Shown here one piece after another: positions 47,884 through 56,433 of a DNA stretch of 64,000 nucleotides (its first letter is position 1; each line of letters begins with the position of its first letter). The stretch lies in NCBI RefSeq assembly GCF_003729955.1, contig NZ_RJTX01000004.1, positions 186,001 to 250,000 on the forward strand, written 5' to 3'. This DNA is from Chryseobacterium daecheongense (lineage in GTDB: Bacteria; Bacteroidota; Bacteroidia; Flavobacteriales; Weeksellaceae). Under the pieces are notes generated by a model that worked only from the letters and a program-made list of their open reading frames with translations, made no database searches and had not been told where the DNA came from. Position numbers and translations under genes: made by a program.

Positions 47884-48263
47884 TAATCCTGATGTGCAAT
47901 CATAGAAATTTCAATATCTACATTTTTCGGAAGGCAAGAAACCTGTACCGTTTCACGAGCCGGATAACTTTCTGCATCAAGGTATGATGCATAGATGTCA
48001 TTCATTACAGCGAAATCATCCATATTTTTAAGGAAGATGGTAGCTTTTACCACATTTTTAAAGGACATTCCTGCTTCTGTAAGAATAGCCTCCAGGTTTT
48101 TCATCACCTGATGAGTCTCCTTTTCAATTCCTTCCACTAATTTTCCTGTTGCAGGATCTACCGGGATCTGCCCGGAAATGTACAAAACACCGTTTGCAAG
48201 ATTAGCTTGAGAATAAGGCCCGATTGCAGCAGGGGCATTAACTGTAGAGATTATCTTTTTCAT
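47883..48263 (-). CDS. ridA: RidA family reactive intermediate deaminase
   Basis: Trimeric enzyme that hydrolyses reactive enamine/imine intermediates to ketoacids, protecting PLP enzymes. 126 residues; signature AAIGPYSQANLANGVLYISG at the start and SYPARETVQVSCLPKNVDIE near the end, including the Arg that binds substrate carboxylate. 52 bases downstream of lptD. Confidence 0.95.
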   Translation of the reverse strand: MKKIISTVNAPAAIGPYSQANLANGVLYISGQIPVDPATGKLVEGIEKETHQVMKNLEAILTEAGMSFKNVVKATIFLKNMDDFAVMNDIYASYLDAESYPARETVQVSCLPKNVDIEISMIAHQD

Positions 48264-48315
48264 TAGAATTTATTTTGGGTGCAAATATAAAATTTATATT
48301 TGATATCGTTTGAAA

Positions 48316-50901
48316 TTAGAACGGAGCATTCGGCTGTGTGAAGCTTCGGTCTTTATATTTCAATGCATCACTTAAAATATTAGCTTTTATTCCTATAAAG
48401 AAGTCATATACTTTATATTGTCCAAAAGGTACCCAGTTAAAATTAATGGTGAAACTTCGCTGGTCCCTTGAAAAACCGATTCTCGTGTAGGCTAATTCTT
48501 TGGTTACTAAATCGTAATGAGTACTTCCGTTAATATTCCAATATGGGGTAAGCTTAATACTTCCGTCCAATCCCACCGAGGCAATCTGGCTGCCAGTACG
48601 TGTCGCCCCTCTTGAAAAAGCATAATTCGCATTGACATTTAAAGTCCATGCCTGATTAAAATGTGCATAATTATCATCATCAAAATAATAATTTTCATTT
48701 CTGATCTCTCCTTTTGCAGAATATTTTTTAGCATAATCTACTTTCTCCCCGAAAAGCTCACTGCTTAAAGGATAAGAAAGCTGTACATTAAATCCTTGTA
48801 CACTGAAATGCCCGAAATCTTCAGTTCTGATTCCTGTTTCTTGTCCCGGAAGATAAAGAATCTTATATGGGTCTATTGATAAACTGGTATTTACACTAAG
48901 CTTACTGTCAAAAAAAGATGATTGCCCATTGATCGTAAATATAGACCATGGATGATCTTTTGCCGCAAAATTATAACTTCCCGAGAGATTCAATGATTCA
49001 AAGATTTTTACTTTTTTCACTCCGGTGGAATCTTTTTTGGATTTCACTTTCATTTCAATATTGTTCCCGATATTAAAACCTAAAGCACCTACCATTCCGC
49101 TTGAAGGAGTACCAACGATTCCTTTCTCGAAAACGGAATAAGGAGTCAACGCTCCGTTTGCATCATAATAATTTTTATAATACCCGAACTTAGTATCTCC
49201 AAAATCAGGCGAATATGTAAAACCGATACTTGGGGTCATCATATGTCGGATCGCTTCTACAGCAGAACCTTTTTTAAACTTCAGCATTCCATAAAGAGTA
49301 GTCTGGATACTTGCCGAAGTAGAGAAAGTAGAATATCCGGATATATTCTTATCCATTTCGTCTACCACCACATTCTTCAGAGGATCATAATATCTGTTCA
49401 ACGTTTTTGTGGTAAGAGCATTATCTATATTGGCTCCTAAGCTGAATGTGAAATATTTGGCAACTGTTGTATTGGTTCCTAAAGAGATATTGTTTTTAAG
49501 CCCAGTCTGCATTTTGTCCCACATTTCCTTTTTGAACAGTTCACCTTCGCTGGTATTGACAAAGTTCGTTAGGTTAAACCCTGTATTCACCGTAATATTT
49601 TCCAATAATCCTTGTCTTGTCCCTGTTTTAGATTTGAAAAGATAAAATTGATTGACCGCTATATTCATCTGAGGTAATCGCAGATCGGCAAGGCCGGTAG
49701 CAAAGTTCTGTGAATAAGAGGCGGTACCGGTAATTGTGATTGGAAGCTTTAAAAATCTTTTAGTTAACGTAACTGTTGAGTTCTGTTGGGTATTCAATAC
49801 ATTCTGGTTAAATATATAATTGTTATTAACCGTATTATTATAGAACTTTGTACTCACAATATCTACTGAAGCCGTAAAATTAAGGAACGGGTTCGCTTTT
49901 GTATCCTGTGTATGTCTCCAAGCAATCCTGTATGTACTGTTTTTAGTATAATCATCCAATCCTTTGATTCCTCTTACCGTAGTTCCTATATCGGCTGAAA
50001 AGTTCCCGGAATAGCGGTATTTCTTCACGTAATTCATTTCCGGCCTTAAGTTCCAGCTCCCTTTTGTATAGATATCAGCAAGGACTTTAATATCAAAGTG
50101 CTCCCCGATCGGTTGATAATACCCTAAGCTATTTAGAAAGAAACCAACATCTTCCCTTTCCCCGAAACTCGGAATCAATATCCCCGCAGATCTTTTATCG
50201 GAAAACGGAAGTATTGCAAATGGCATAATAAGAGGAGTCGGTACACGTTCTATGTACATTTGGATAGGTCCCGTTACAATCTGGGATTTATTCTTTCCTT
50301 TTATTAATTTAATATTAGAAGCCAGCAAGTGATAGTCTGCTGCAGTATCTTTTTTCTTAATAAAATAATCATCCGTAGTATAAAGACCATGTCTCATGGC
50401 AAAAACAGAGTCATTATATTTTTTGGTTTTATTGGCTACAATCACCCCTTCGCTTTCCTCTGTTCTTGCATTGTAGGCAATGGCCTGTCTTGTCTTTGTA
50501 TTGTAGCTGAACTGATCCGTTTCGTATTTTTTCCCGGCTTGTGTAGTAATTACCGGTTCAATGATTCTTCCTAAAGAATCCTGCTTTCCCCGTGCAAAAA
50601 TGATATTTTTATTATCATCGATCGAAATATAATCCGCATCAATCTGCATATCCTGGTATTTTACCTGGGCATTTTTATTAAGGAAGGTCATTCTTTTGGG
50701 AACATCCCTTCTCTGATCATCTGCTTTTGTACGAAGTACATCTTCCAGAGATTCTTTTTTCAATATTACAGTATCTTTTTTGGGAATAGTATCATTTACC
50801 GCATTTTCAGGCAATTTTCCAGGCGTTTTCTGTGCTAAAAAATTGTTAAAAATTAGGATAATTAAAATTTGTAATATATTTTTGAAGACGGTTTTGGCCA
50901 A
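48316..50901 (-). CDS. lptD: LPS assembly outer-membrane protein LptD
   Basis: Inserts lipopolysaccharide into the outer leaflet. 861 residues. The N-terminal OstA/LptA-like domain (about residues 70-190; KNAQVKYQDMQIDADYISI) precedes a large beta-barrel (about 200-861) ending in YKDRSFTQPNAPF. The start must be TTG 50901: an in-frame stop lies upstream, there is no ATG until residue 71, and the TTG start yields a signal peptide (ILQILIILIFNNFLAQ). Assigned as the Bacteroidota LptD type by overall pattern. Divergent from the amidase gene, 53 bases away. Confidence 0.88.
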   Translation of the reverse strand: MAKTVFKNILQILIILIFNNFLAQKTPGKLPENAVNDTIPKKDTVILKKESLEDVLRTKADDQRRDVPKRMTFLNKNAQVKYQDMQIDADYISIDDNKNIIFARGKQDSLGRIIEPVITTQAGKKYETDQFSYNTKTRQAIAYNARTEESEGVIVANKTKKYNDSVFAMRHGLYTTDDYFIKKKDTAADYHLLASNIKLIKGKNKSQIVTGPIQMYIERVPTPLIMPFAILPFSDKRSAGILIPSFGEREDVGFFLNSLGYYQPIGEHFDIKVLADIYTKGSWNLRPEMNYVKKYRYSGNFSADIGTTVRGIKGLDDYTKNSTYRIAWRHTQDTKANPFLNFTASVDIVSTKFYNNTVNNNYIFNQNVLNTQQNSTVTLTKRFLKLPITITGTASYSQNFATGLADLRLPQMNIAVNQFYLFKSKTGTRQGLLENITVNTGFNLTNFVNTSEGELFKKEMWDKMQTGLKNNISLGTNTTVAKYFTFSLGANIDNALTTKTLNRYYDPLKNVVVDEMDKNISGYSTFSTSASIQTTLYGMLKFKKGSAVEAIRHMMTPSIGFTYSPDFGDTKFGYYKNYYDANGALTPYSVFEKGIVGTPSSGMVGALGFNIGNNIEMKVKSKKDSTGVKKVKIFESLNLSGSYNFAAKDHPWSIFTINGQSSFFDSKLSVNTSLSIDPYKILYLPGQETGIRTEDFGHFSVQGFNVQLSYPLSSELFGEKVDYAKKYSAKGEIRNENYYFDDDNYAHFNQAWTLNVNANYAFSRGATRTGSQIASVGLDGSIKLTPYWNINGSTHYDLVTKELAYTRIGFSRDQRSFTINFNWVPFGQYKVYDFFIGIKANILSDALKYKDRSFTQPNAPF

Positions 50902-50954
50902 TGTTATGCTATATAATTAAGGCTCAAAATTAATATAATTTTTAAAACTGTAAG

Positions 50955-52244
50955 ATGCGCAAACAAAATTTTAAAATAATTTTATCATTTCTCCTCATAT
51001 TCGTTAACACCTTTATTTTTTCACAAAAGAAGTTCACTATCGTTTTAGATGCGGGACACGGAGGAAGTGATCATGGAGCTAATAGAACCTATGGTGATAT
51101 TGGAAGAGTTGCAGAAAAGGATGTTACGCTTGCCATTGTTCTTAAAATCGGAAGCATGCTTGAGAAAAATAAAGATTTCAAAGTAATTTATACCCGTAAG
51201 TTTGATGAATATCCTTCTCTTTCAGACAGAACCAATCTTGCCAACAGAAGTAAAGCAGACCTTTTCGTTTCTGTTCACTGTAATTCTTCACAAAGATCCG
51301 GGGCGTATGGAACCGAGACTTATGTGCAGGGACCAGACCAGAATGATACTAACCTAGAAGTTGCCAAAAGGGAAAATGACGTAATTTATCTGGATGAAAA
51401 AGATAAGCAGGTATTTGGTTCTTATGATCCCAGTTCACCGGAATCATTAATTGCCTTGAAATTACAACAAAGCAAGTACCTTGAATCAAGCCTTCTATTA
51501 GGCGGATTGGTGGAAGATAATTTTGTAAATAAAGATAAAAGATTTTCCCGTGGTGTTTTTCAAAAGAACTTACACGTTCTGCGTATGAATGCGATGCCTT
51601 CGGTTCTTATTGAAACCGGATTCATCAACCATCCTGAAGAAAGCCATTATTTGGCATCAGATAAAGGACAGGAGGAAATTGCGGTCAGTATTTATAATGC
51701 CATCATTGATTATAAGAAAGCAATTGACAGAAAATCCGGCGGATTTACCTCAACTAAAAAGCCTGAGCCTGAAAAACCGGCAGAAGTTCCTTTAAAGAAT
51801 GATTTCAGAGTATTATTAATGAGCTCTCCTACTAAATATAATGATGGCGACCCGGCACTGAAAGGATTAAACTATATTCTTCCTATCAAAGAGAACGGAC
51901 AATACAAATATTATTATGGAGTTACCAATATGGCTTCTGTGAGAGATATTAACATCAAAACAGCGAAAGATGCCGGATTCAGAAATGCGTTTGCTGTTGG
52001 TTTTATGCCAAATCAGAAGCTAAACAGTGGTTATTATACAATAGAAGTATTCACCGGAAAAGATAAACTTAACGGCAACTCTCCTATTCTCTTAACTCTG
52101 AAAGATGTTGAAAGAACCAAAGAAAACGGAATTTTCTATTACACATACGGAAAGGTGTATACATTGGAAGATGCTGTGAAGCTTCAGAAAGATATTGAAG
52201 TTAAAGGAATTAAGAATACGATCATTCAGAAGGTATATAAATAG
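50955..52244 (+). CDS. N-acetylmuramoyl-L-alanine amidase (Amidase_3)
   Basis: Periplasmic zinc amidase that cuts the stem peptide from peptidoglycan. Signal peptide about residues 1-23. Catalytic domain: FTIVLDAGHGGSDHGANR (first zinc His), AEKDVTLAIV (zinc Glu), LFVSVHCNSS (second His), VLIETGFINHPEE (catalytic Glu). The last ~150 residues (from DFRVLLMSSP) resemble SPOR-like repeats that could bind denuded glycan. 429 residues. Divergent from lptD, both envelope genes. Confidence 0.92.
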   Translation: MRKQNFKIILSFLLIFVNTFIFSQKKFTIVLDAGHGGSDHGANRTYGDIGRVAEKDVTLAIVLKIGSMLEKNKDFKVIYTRKFDEYPSLSDRTNLANRSKADLFVSVHCNSSQRSGAYGTETYVQGPDQNDTNLEVAKRENDVIYLDEKDKQVFGSYDPSSPESLIALKLQQSKYLESSLLLGGLVEDNFVNKDKRFSRGVFQKNLHVLRMNAMPSVLIETGFINHPEESHYLASDKGQEEIAVSIYNAIIDYKKAIDRKSGGFTSTKKPEPEKPAEVPLKNDFRVLLMSSPTKYNDGDPALKGLNYILPIKENGQYKYYYGVTNMASVRDINIKTAKDAGFRNAFAVGFMPNQKLNSGYYTIEVFTGKDKLNGNSPILLTLKDVERTKENGIFYYTYGKVYTLEDAVKLQKDIEVKGIKNTIIQKVYK

Positions 52245-52256
52245 GCCAAAAATAAT

Positions 52257-52287
52257 TTTGAAGTTCGAAAGTTTATTACTACTTTTG
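52257..52287 (+). promoter_or_regulatory. Promoter of tRNA-Glu
   Basis: TTTG (52257-52260), 19 bases, TACTTTTG (52280-52287): an exact TTTG-N19-TAnnTTTG match, with the tRNA 5' end 15 bases downstream. Confidence 0.75.
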
Positions 52288-52301
52288 CGACCTCAAAATT
52301 A

Positions 52302-52373
52302 GGCCTATTCGTCTAGTGGTCAGGACTCAAGATTTTCATTCTTGCAACAGGGGTTCGATTCCCCTATAGGCTA
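52302..52373 (+). tRNA. tRNA-Glu (TTC anticodon)
   Basis: 72 bases with all four arms: acceptor GGCCTAT / ATAGGCT (G1-U72 wobble), anticodon stem CAAGA/TCTTG with loop TTTTCAT giving TTC, T-arm AGGGG-TTCGATT-CCCCT. CCA is not fully encoded. Differs from the two copies downstream in acceptor, D and anticodon stems. Confidence 0.93.
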
Positions 52374-52377
52374 CTAT

Positions 52378-52414
52378 ATAAAAAAAGTCTTTTTAAAAAA
52401 GACTTTTTTATATT
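52378..52414 (+). terminator. Terminator after the first tRNA-Glu
   Basis: AAAAAAGTCTTTTT and AAAAAAGACTTTTTT form an A/T-rich hairpin directly after the tRNA, ending in T. Confidence 0.75.
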
Positions 52415-52477
52415 ATTAAATCCGGCAAATTTAAATGATATCTGATCATATCTATTTAGGATTTAAAAAAAATTATT

Positions 52478-52485
52478 TAATTTTG
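52478..52485 (+). promoter_or_regulatory. -7 element for the small gene at 52612
   Basis: TAATTTTG matches TAnnTTTG and implies a leader of about 120 bases containing a GC-rich palindrome at 52580-52592. Confidence 0.45.
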
Positions 52486-52579
52486 CATCACTTTTTCCTT
52501 GGTAAAGAAGTCAGGATAAAAATTCTTTGAGTTTTTATTGAGGAGACAAATGATTGAAAATTAAATTATGAAGCCTTCC

Positions 52580-52592
52580 CGGGAATTTCCCG
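52580..52592 (+). promoter_or_regulatory. GC-rich palindrome in the leader of the 52612 gene
   Basis: CGGGAATTTCCCG is a perfect 6-1-6 palindrome, joined on the left by the overlapping TTCCCGGGAA, in otherwise AT-rich sequence 20 bases before the start codon. It may be an operator or part of a leader fold. Confidence 0.4.
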
Positions 52593-52611
52593 ACGGGCAA
52601 AAACTTATATC

Positions 52612-52932
52612 ATGCCGGATTTAAAAATTCAGGAAGCTAAATTGCTTTTTAATAAAATCCACTCTGACCCAAAAAGTTATGATTTAAAAATCAATGAAGG
52701 AGGGATAACAGGCAGCGATGATAAAATTAGTTTCAGATTTTATAAGAGTGGAGAAAAGGTTGCTTTTGAGGTAACTATAGAAGACCTTACCTTCACCAAT
52801 ACTACTGGAGAATGGAACAATGCAATGATCATGTTGAAGAATACGATCAGAAAAATAGAGAAAGAAAAAGAAAATTTAAAAATAGAACAAGCAATCAATA
52901 AACTTAGAGAATATCTTTCCAAAGAAAATTAA
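52612..52932 (+). CDS. Small hypothetical protein
   Basis: 106 residues, cytoplasmic. The first 75 residues look like a beta-rich fold (KISFRFYKSGEKVAFEVTIE), followed by a charged helix (about residues 78-105, likely coiled coil). No family recognised. It lies between tRNA-Glu and rpsT with its own promoter-like element. Confidence 0.7.
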   Translation: MPDLKIQEAKLLFNKIHSDPKSYDLKINEGGITGSDDKISFRFYKSGEKVAFEVTIEDLTFTNTTGEWNNAMIMLKNTIRKIEKEKENLKIEQAINKLREYLSKEN

Positions 52933-52949
52933 AATTTTTAGAAAATAAA

Positions 52950-52981
52950 TTTGGCGGATAAAAAAAAAGTTTATACTTTTG
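52950..52981 (+). promoter_or_regulatory. Promoter of rpsT
   Basis: TTTG (52950-52953), 20 bases, TACTTTTG (52974-52981). Transcription would start near 52988, so translation must start at ATG 53000 rather than the longer frame from 52979. Confidence 0.75.
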
Positions 52982-52999
52982 CACTCACATTTGAACGAT

Positions 53000-53254
53000 A
53001 TGGCAAATCATAAATCAGCATTAAAAAGAATTAGACAAAACGAAGCAAGAAGACTTCGTAACAGATACTACCACAAGACTGCTAGAACAGCTATGAAAGT
53101 ATTGAGAAATGAAGAGGACAAAGCTGCTGCTGCAGAGCAATTGCCAAAGGTTATCTCTTTGTTGGATAAATTAGCTAAGAAGAACATTATCCACAAAAAC
53201 AAAGCAGCTAACTTGAAAAGCAAATTAACTAAGCACGTTAACAAACTAGCTTAA
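53000..53254 (+). CDS. rpsT: 30S ribosomal protein S20
   Basis: Helical 16S rRNA-binding protein. 84 residues: [20 protein letters not shown], with [17 protein letters not shown] 53000 gives the family N-terminus; an extension to 52979 runs into the promoter. Followed 11 bases later by tRNA-Glu, so it may be co-transcribed with it. Confidence 0.97.
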   Translation: MANHKSALKRIRQNEARRLRNRYYHKTARTAMKVLRNEEDKAAAAEQLPKVISLLDKLAKKNIIHKNKAANLKSKLTKHVNKLA

Positions 53255-53265
53255 TAAGTATAGTA

Positions 53266-53337
53266 GGCCCGTTCGTCTATCGGTTAGGACCTCAGATTTT
53301 CATTCTGGTAAGAGGGGTTCGATTCCCCTACGGGCTA
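53266..53337 (+). tRNA. tRNA-Glu (TTC anticodon)
   Basis: 72 bases; acceptor GGCCCGT / ACGGGCT (G1-U72), anticodon stem CAGA/TCTG with loop containing TTC, T-arm AGGGG-TTCGATT-CCCCT. Identical to the copy at 53410-53481. Directly after rpsT. Confidence 0.94.
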
Positions 53338-53409
53338 CAAAAAAAATAAGAGTTGTAAACTTATAAAAACAAAAGCTAACACATTAATTTCGATTAATGG
53401 AAGGTAGAG

Positions 53410-53481
53410 GGCCCGTTCGTCTATCGGTTAGGACCTCAGATTTTCATTCTGGTAAGAGGGGTTCGATTCCCCTACGGGCTA
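53410..53481 (+). tRNA. tRNA-Glu (TTC anticodon), identical copy
   Basis: Same 72-base sequence as the preceding tRNA-Glu, 72 bases further on; the spacer shows no gene. Confidence 0.94.
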
Positions 53482-53482
53482 C

Positions 53483-53515
53483 AAAGCACTGAATATAATA
53501 TATTCAGTGCTTTTT
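53483..53515. terminator. Bidirectional terminator after the tRNA cluster
   Basis: AAAGCACTGAATA and TATTCAGTGCTTT form a long stem with a 4-5 base loop, with T after it on the plus strand. It closes the tRNA transcript and may also stop the minus-strand operon ending with the VIT gene at 53527. Confidence 0.85.
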
Positions 53516-53526
53516 GTATTTGGTTC

Positions 53527-54222
53527 TTAATTTATATTTACTCCGAACAAATGCCCTACTAATGCCGTCACTCCCATAGCTACGGTTCCCCAGAAGCAAA
53601 TTCTCAAAACAGCGAGTTTAATTCCGGAGCCACCCATTTTTGCAGAAATAGCCCCTAAAGCCATTAAGAAAATAATGGAAAAACCATATTGACAATATAC
53701 CATTAATTTTATTGGTGCTGCCAAAGAGACAATAAATGGTAATAGAGCTCCCATAGCAAAAGATCCAAACGAAGCAATTGCCGCCTGCAAAGGTTTTGCT
53801 TGTGTAATTTCATTCATTCCCAATTCATCTCGGGCATGAGCCTCCAAAGCATCATGATCTGTAAGTTCTTTAGCAACCTGCAATGCGGTCTCTTTGCTGA
53901 CGCCTCTTTTTTCATAAATTTTGGCTAATTCATGCAACTCCTGTTCGGGCATTTCTTCCAACTCTCTCTTTTCTCTAAAAAGATCAGCTTTTTCAGTGTC
54001 TTCCTGTGAACTTACCGAAACATATTCTCCGGCAGCCATAGACATAGCACCCGCTATCATTCCAGCCAAGGCAGCCAGAATAATAGTATTTCTATCAGGT
54101 TGTGCTGCCGCAACACCAATAACAATACTCGTGGTAGACAACAATCCATCGTTGGCGCCTAAAACAGCTGCCCGGAGCCATCCTACCCTGTTTACATAAT
54201 GCTTTTCAATTTGATGATGCAT
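53527..54222 (-). CDS. VIT1/CCC1-family iron or manganese transporter
   Basis: 231 residues. N-terminal signature WLRAAVLGANDGLLSTTSIV (about residues 15-34), then AAGEYVSVSSQEDTE, a charged cytoplasmic helix region (about 75-140, Glu/His-rich as in the metal-binding domain), and three C-terminal membrane helices. Such proteins move ferrous iron or manganese out of the cytoplasm. Last gene of the six-gene operon, 2 bases after the PAP2 gene. Confidence 0.9.
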   Translation of the reverse strand: MHHQIEKHYVNRVGWLRAAVLGANDGLLSTTSIVIGVAAAQPDRNTIILAALAGMIAGAMSMAAGEYVSVSSQEDTEKADLFREKRELEEMPEQELHELAKIYEKRGVSKETALQVAKELTDHDALEAHARDELGMNEITQAKPLQAAIASFGSFAMGALLPFIVSLAAPIKLMVYCQYGFSIIFLMALGAISAKMGGSGIKLAVLRICFWGTVAMGVTALVGHLFGVNIN

Positions 54223-54224
54223 AA

Positions 54225-54995
54225 TTAAAAGTTTAAAACAATTCCGACTCCCATACTTTTAGATTCAATTACAGGATACAATAAAGCTACGCTTTTATTT
54301 TCTTTTTTATTAAATAGTCCATTAACCACAGGAAACAGCCAATAAGACAATTCTGTACTCAATATACCAAATCCTGCTCCTGCAACCACATCTCCCACCC
54401 AATGCTTATCATTGAGCGTTCGGTAAACACCGGTAAAGATGGCAATAGGATATCCGGAGAGAGAGAGCCAGAAATTATCATCTTTATATTCCCTGAAAAG
54501 GAACTGTGCTGATGAAAAAGCAGCAGCAGTATGACCGGAAGGAAAAGAAAGATGATTAGTCCCGTCTGGACGCTCTTCTTTCACTATATGCTTCAAAGGC
54601 AATACAAACGCCGCAGAAATAAGTTGAGAAGTTCCATAGATAATAGTTCTTTCTTTAAAATTATGCTTCCCTTTTATTCCCGCAAGATTATATCCATATA
54701 CCAAAACAGCTGGCAAATATTGAGTATAATTATCCAGCTTAATATGTTTAGGCTGATGTTCTCCTATTTCATATTGAGTGGATCTGTTCAGATTCTTCAA
54801 TGCATCTGAGCTTAAACTTAAAACTCCATAGCCAATGAAAGCTGTAGGAACTATCAGTTTTTTATAACTGAATTGATACATTTTCTCATGATACATCATC
54901 AGCTTCTGCTGATTGTAATCAACAGAGTCCGATTTAGTCTGCCCAAATATAATATTCGAGCAGCCCAAAATCAGTCCTATAATTAATAGTCTCAT
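54225..54995 (-). CDS. PAP2-superfamily phosphatase
   Basis: 256 residues with a signal peptide. All three PAP2 motifs are visible: KHIVKEERP (K-x6-RP), LSFPSGHTAAAFS (PSGH) and YRTLNDKHWVGDVVAG (R-x5-H-x3-D). It probably dephosphorylates a lipid phosphate or undecaprenyl pyrophosphate at the membrane. Two to six bases from both neighbours, inside the six-gene operon. Confidence 0.9.
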   Translation of the reverse strand: MRLLIIGLILGCSNIIFGQTKSDSVDYNQQKLMMYHEKMYQFSYKKLIVPTAFIGYGVLSLSSDALKNLNRSTQYEIGEHQPKHIKLDNYTQYLPAVLVYGYNLAGIKGKHNFKERTIIYGTSQLISAAFVLPLKHIVKEERPDGTNHLSFPSGHTAAAFSSAQFLFREYKDDNFWLSLSGYPIAIFTGVYRTLNDKHWVGDVVAGAGFGILSTELSYWLFPVVNGLFNKKENKSVALLYPVIESKSMGVGIVLNF

Positions 54996-55001
54996 AGCTT
55001 A

Positions 55002-56177
55002 TCATTTAAATCTTAAATTTAATGATATAATATCAGATTTCATTCCTACAGATTTAGTATAATGTCCGTATCTGATCTCCAACATATTAAGACGTTCTAT
55101 TCCAAACAGTCCGTTCTTTGGATTGAACCGGATTCCGGCCCCATAAAAATGGCTGTCAAACTTTGAAAGATCGTAATTGCTGGTATAGTAATCGTCAAAA
55201 GCAGTATGTTGCTGATAAGGCGCAAAATATTTAGCAGCTGTCTGGGAATAATATCTGTAAAAAGGGCTTACAGAAACAAAAGGAGAAATTTTCACAGGTG
55301 TTTCAATACTCAGTGTATTAGACTTCAAGCCCCAATCATCCGTATAATATCTGTAATATGCTCTCAGAATAACATGGTCTCCCAGGAAATAATTGGCTCT
55401 TACTCCCAAAGGAAGTTTAAATCTTTTATCTGGTAGTGTCTCCTGGTGAACAGAATTATCCGCAAAGTACACCCTGTGAAATGGTAAACTTAAAAAACCA
55501 GTCTGCTGAACGCCATCTGCCAGAAATTCAACCTGAAAATTCTGGTTAATGATCTGTGAATAGGCTAATGAAAGAGCAAACGTATTTCTTCCATTACTTC
55601 CTTCCTCACTTTCATTTGCGGTACGCAATTCTATTGGGGCAATCATTTTCACCTGATCCAGGTAAGCCTGGAATTTGGCAGTAAATTCTCCCATTCTATT
55701 AGCAGTTTTTTGTGCAAAACCTATAGTAGCACCATATGACTGATAATCAAATTCTGTTGAAAAGGAAACTCCACCCATAAGGGCACTTCCTTTAGTTTCA
55801 TTTTCACGGCTCCAGTTAAAAGACGGATAAATTCTGTTATCAGCATGGGAAGCGGATGAATTCGCCTTAAGATCAATCATATCAGAAGAAGCGGATGAAT
55901 AATGGTCTACTCCCACACTGAAATCGAATTTATTCTTTCTTTGTTTCTTATCATATTTTACCATTACCACATCTATGGTATTCGAAAAGTCCGTCAGTTT
56001 TTCGGAACCAATACCTCCGGTGACCGCAGAATTATTTCCATCCTGATGGTAGTAGCTTGAAACAAGATTGGCTTCATCCAGGGTCAGCTTTCTGGATTGC
56101 TCATTGTTAGAGGTTTCCTGTGCTTTGGAATTCATGAATCCAAAAAGAGCGATAATGCTTATAATAATTTTTTTCAT
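55002..56177 (-). CDS. DUF3570 family outer-membrane barrel protein
   Basis: 391 residues with signal peptide (IISIIALFGFMNSKAQ). The mature protein alternates aromatic and polar residues in many strands and ends in SLNLRFK, so it is likely an outer-membrane barrel. Conserved-looking pieces are KLTLDEANLVSSYYHQDGNN near the N-terminus and GVDHYSSASSDMID. Function unknown; the family is regularly linked to ApbE and DUF4266, from memory. 28 bases after the DUF4266 gene. Confidence 0.8.
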   Translation of the reverse strand: MKKIIISIIALFGFMNSKAQETSNNEQSRKLTLDEANLVSSYYHQDGNNSAVTGGIGSEKLTDFSNTIDVVMVKYDKKQRKNKFDFSVGVDHYSSASSDMIDLKANSSASHADNRIYPSFNWSRENETKGSALMGGVSFSTEFDYQSYGATIGFAQKTANRMGEFTAKFQAYLDQVKMIAPIELRTANESEEGSNGRNTFALSLAYSQIINQNFQVEFLADGVQQTGFLSLPFHRVYFADNSVHQETLPDKRFKLPLGVRANYFLGDHVILRAYYRYYTDDWGLKSNTLSIETPVKISPFVSVSPFYRYYSQTAAKYFAPYQQHTAFDDYYTSNYDLSKFDSHFYGAGIRFNPKNGLFGIERLNMLEIRYGHYTKSVGMKSDIISLNLRFK

Positions 56178-56205
56178 TTCAATCTTTTATACATTGATAC
56201 TCTTT

Positions 56206-56433
56206 TTAATTGCATCCGCAACCACCACCTACTTTTCCGGCATTAGCTCCGGAAGAACCTTCCCGATAAGACTGAAAACTAAGCTCAGTTTTTTCAATGG
56301 TTCTGTTCCCCAAAACCATTTCGGCATCATTCAGTTTATTTTTTTCATATTCCTTTACCGTAGTACAGGAGAGAGAGGTAATAAGGCTCACAGCACAAAT
56401 CCCTCTGATTATTTTTATGGTAATATTTTTCAT
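56206..56433 (-). CDS. DUF4266 small exported protein
   Basis: 75 residues. Signal-like N-terminus ending SLITSLSCTT (Cys23; the -3 residue is Ser, so the lipobox is imperfect). The mature part is short, with SYREGSSGANAGKVGGGCGC ending in Asn. The SGAN piece resembles the (S/T)GAT flavinylation motif but has Asn where the FMN-accepting Thr would be. The Gly/Cys tail could bind metal. Its ATG overlaps the apbE stop by 4 bases. Confidence 0.8.
   Translation of the reverse strand: MKNITIKIIRGICAVSLITSLSCTTVKEYEKNKLNDAEMVLGNRTIEKTELSFQSYREGSSGANAGKVGGGCGCN

Noticed and set aside
52979..52999. Seven-codon extension of S20
   Set aside because: It overlaps the -7 element, so it would not be transcribed; the family start is ATG 53000.
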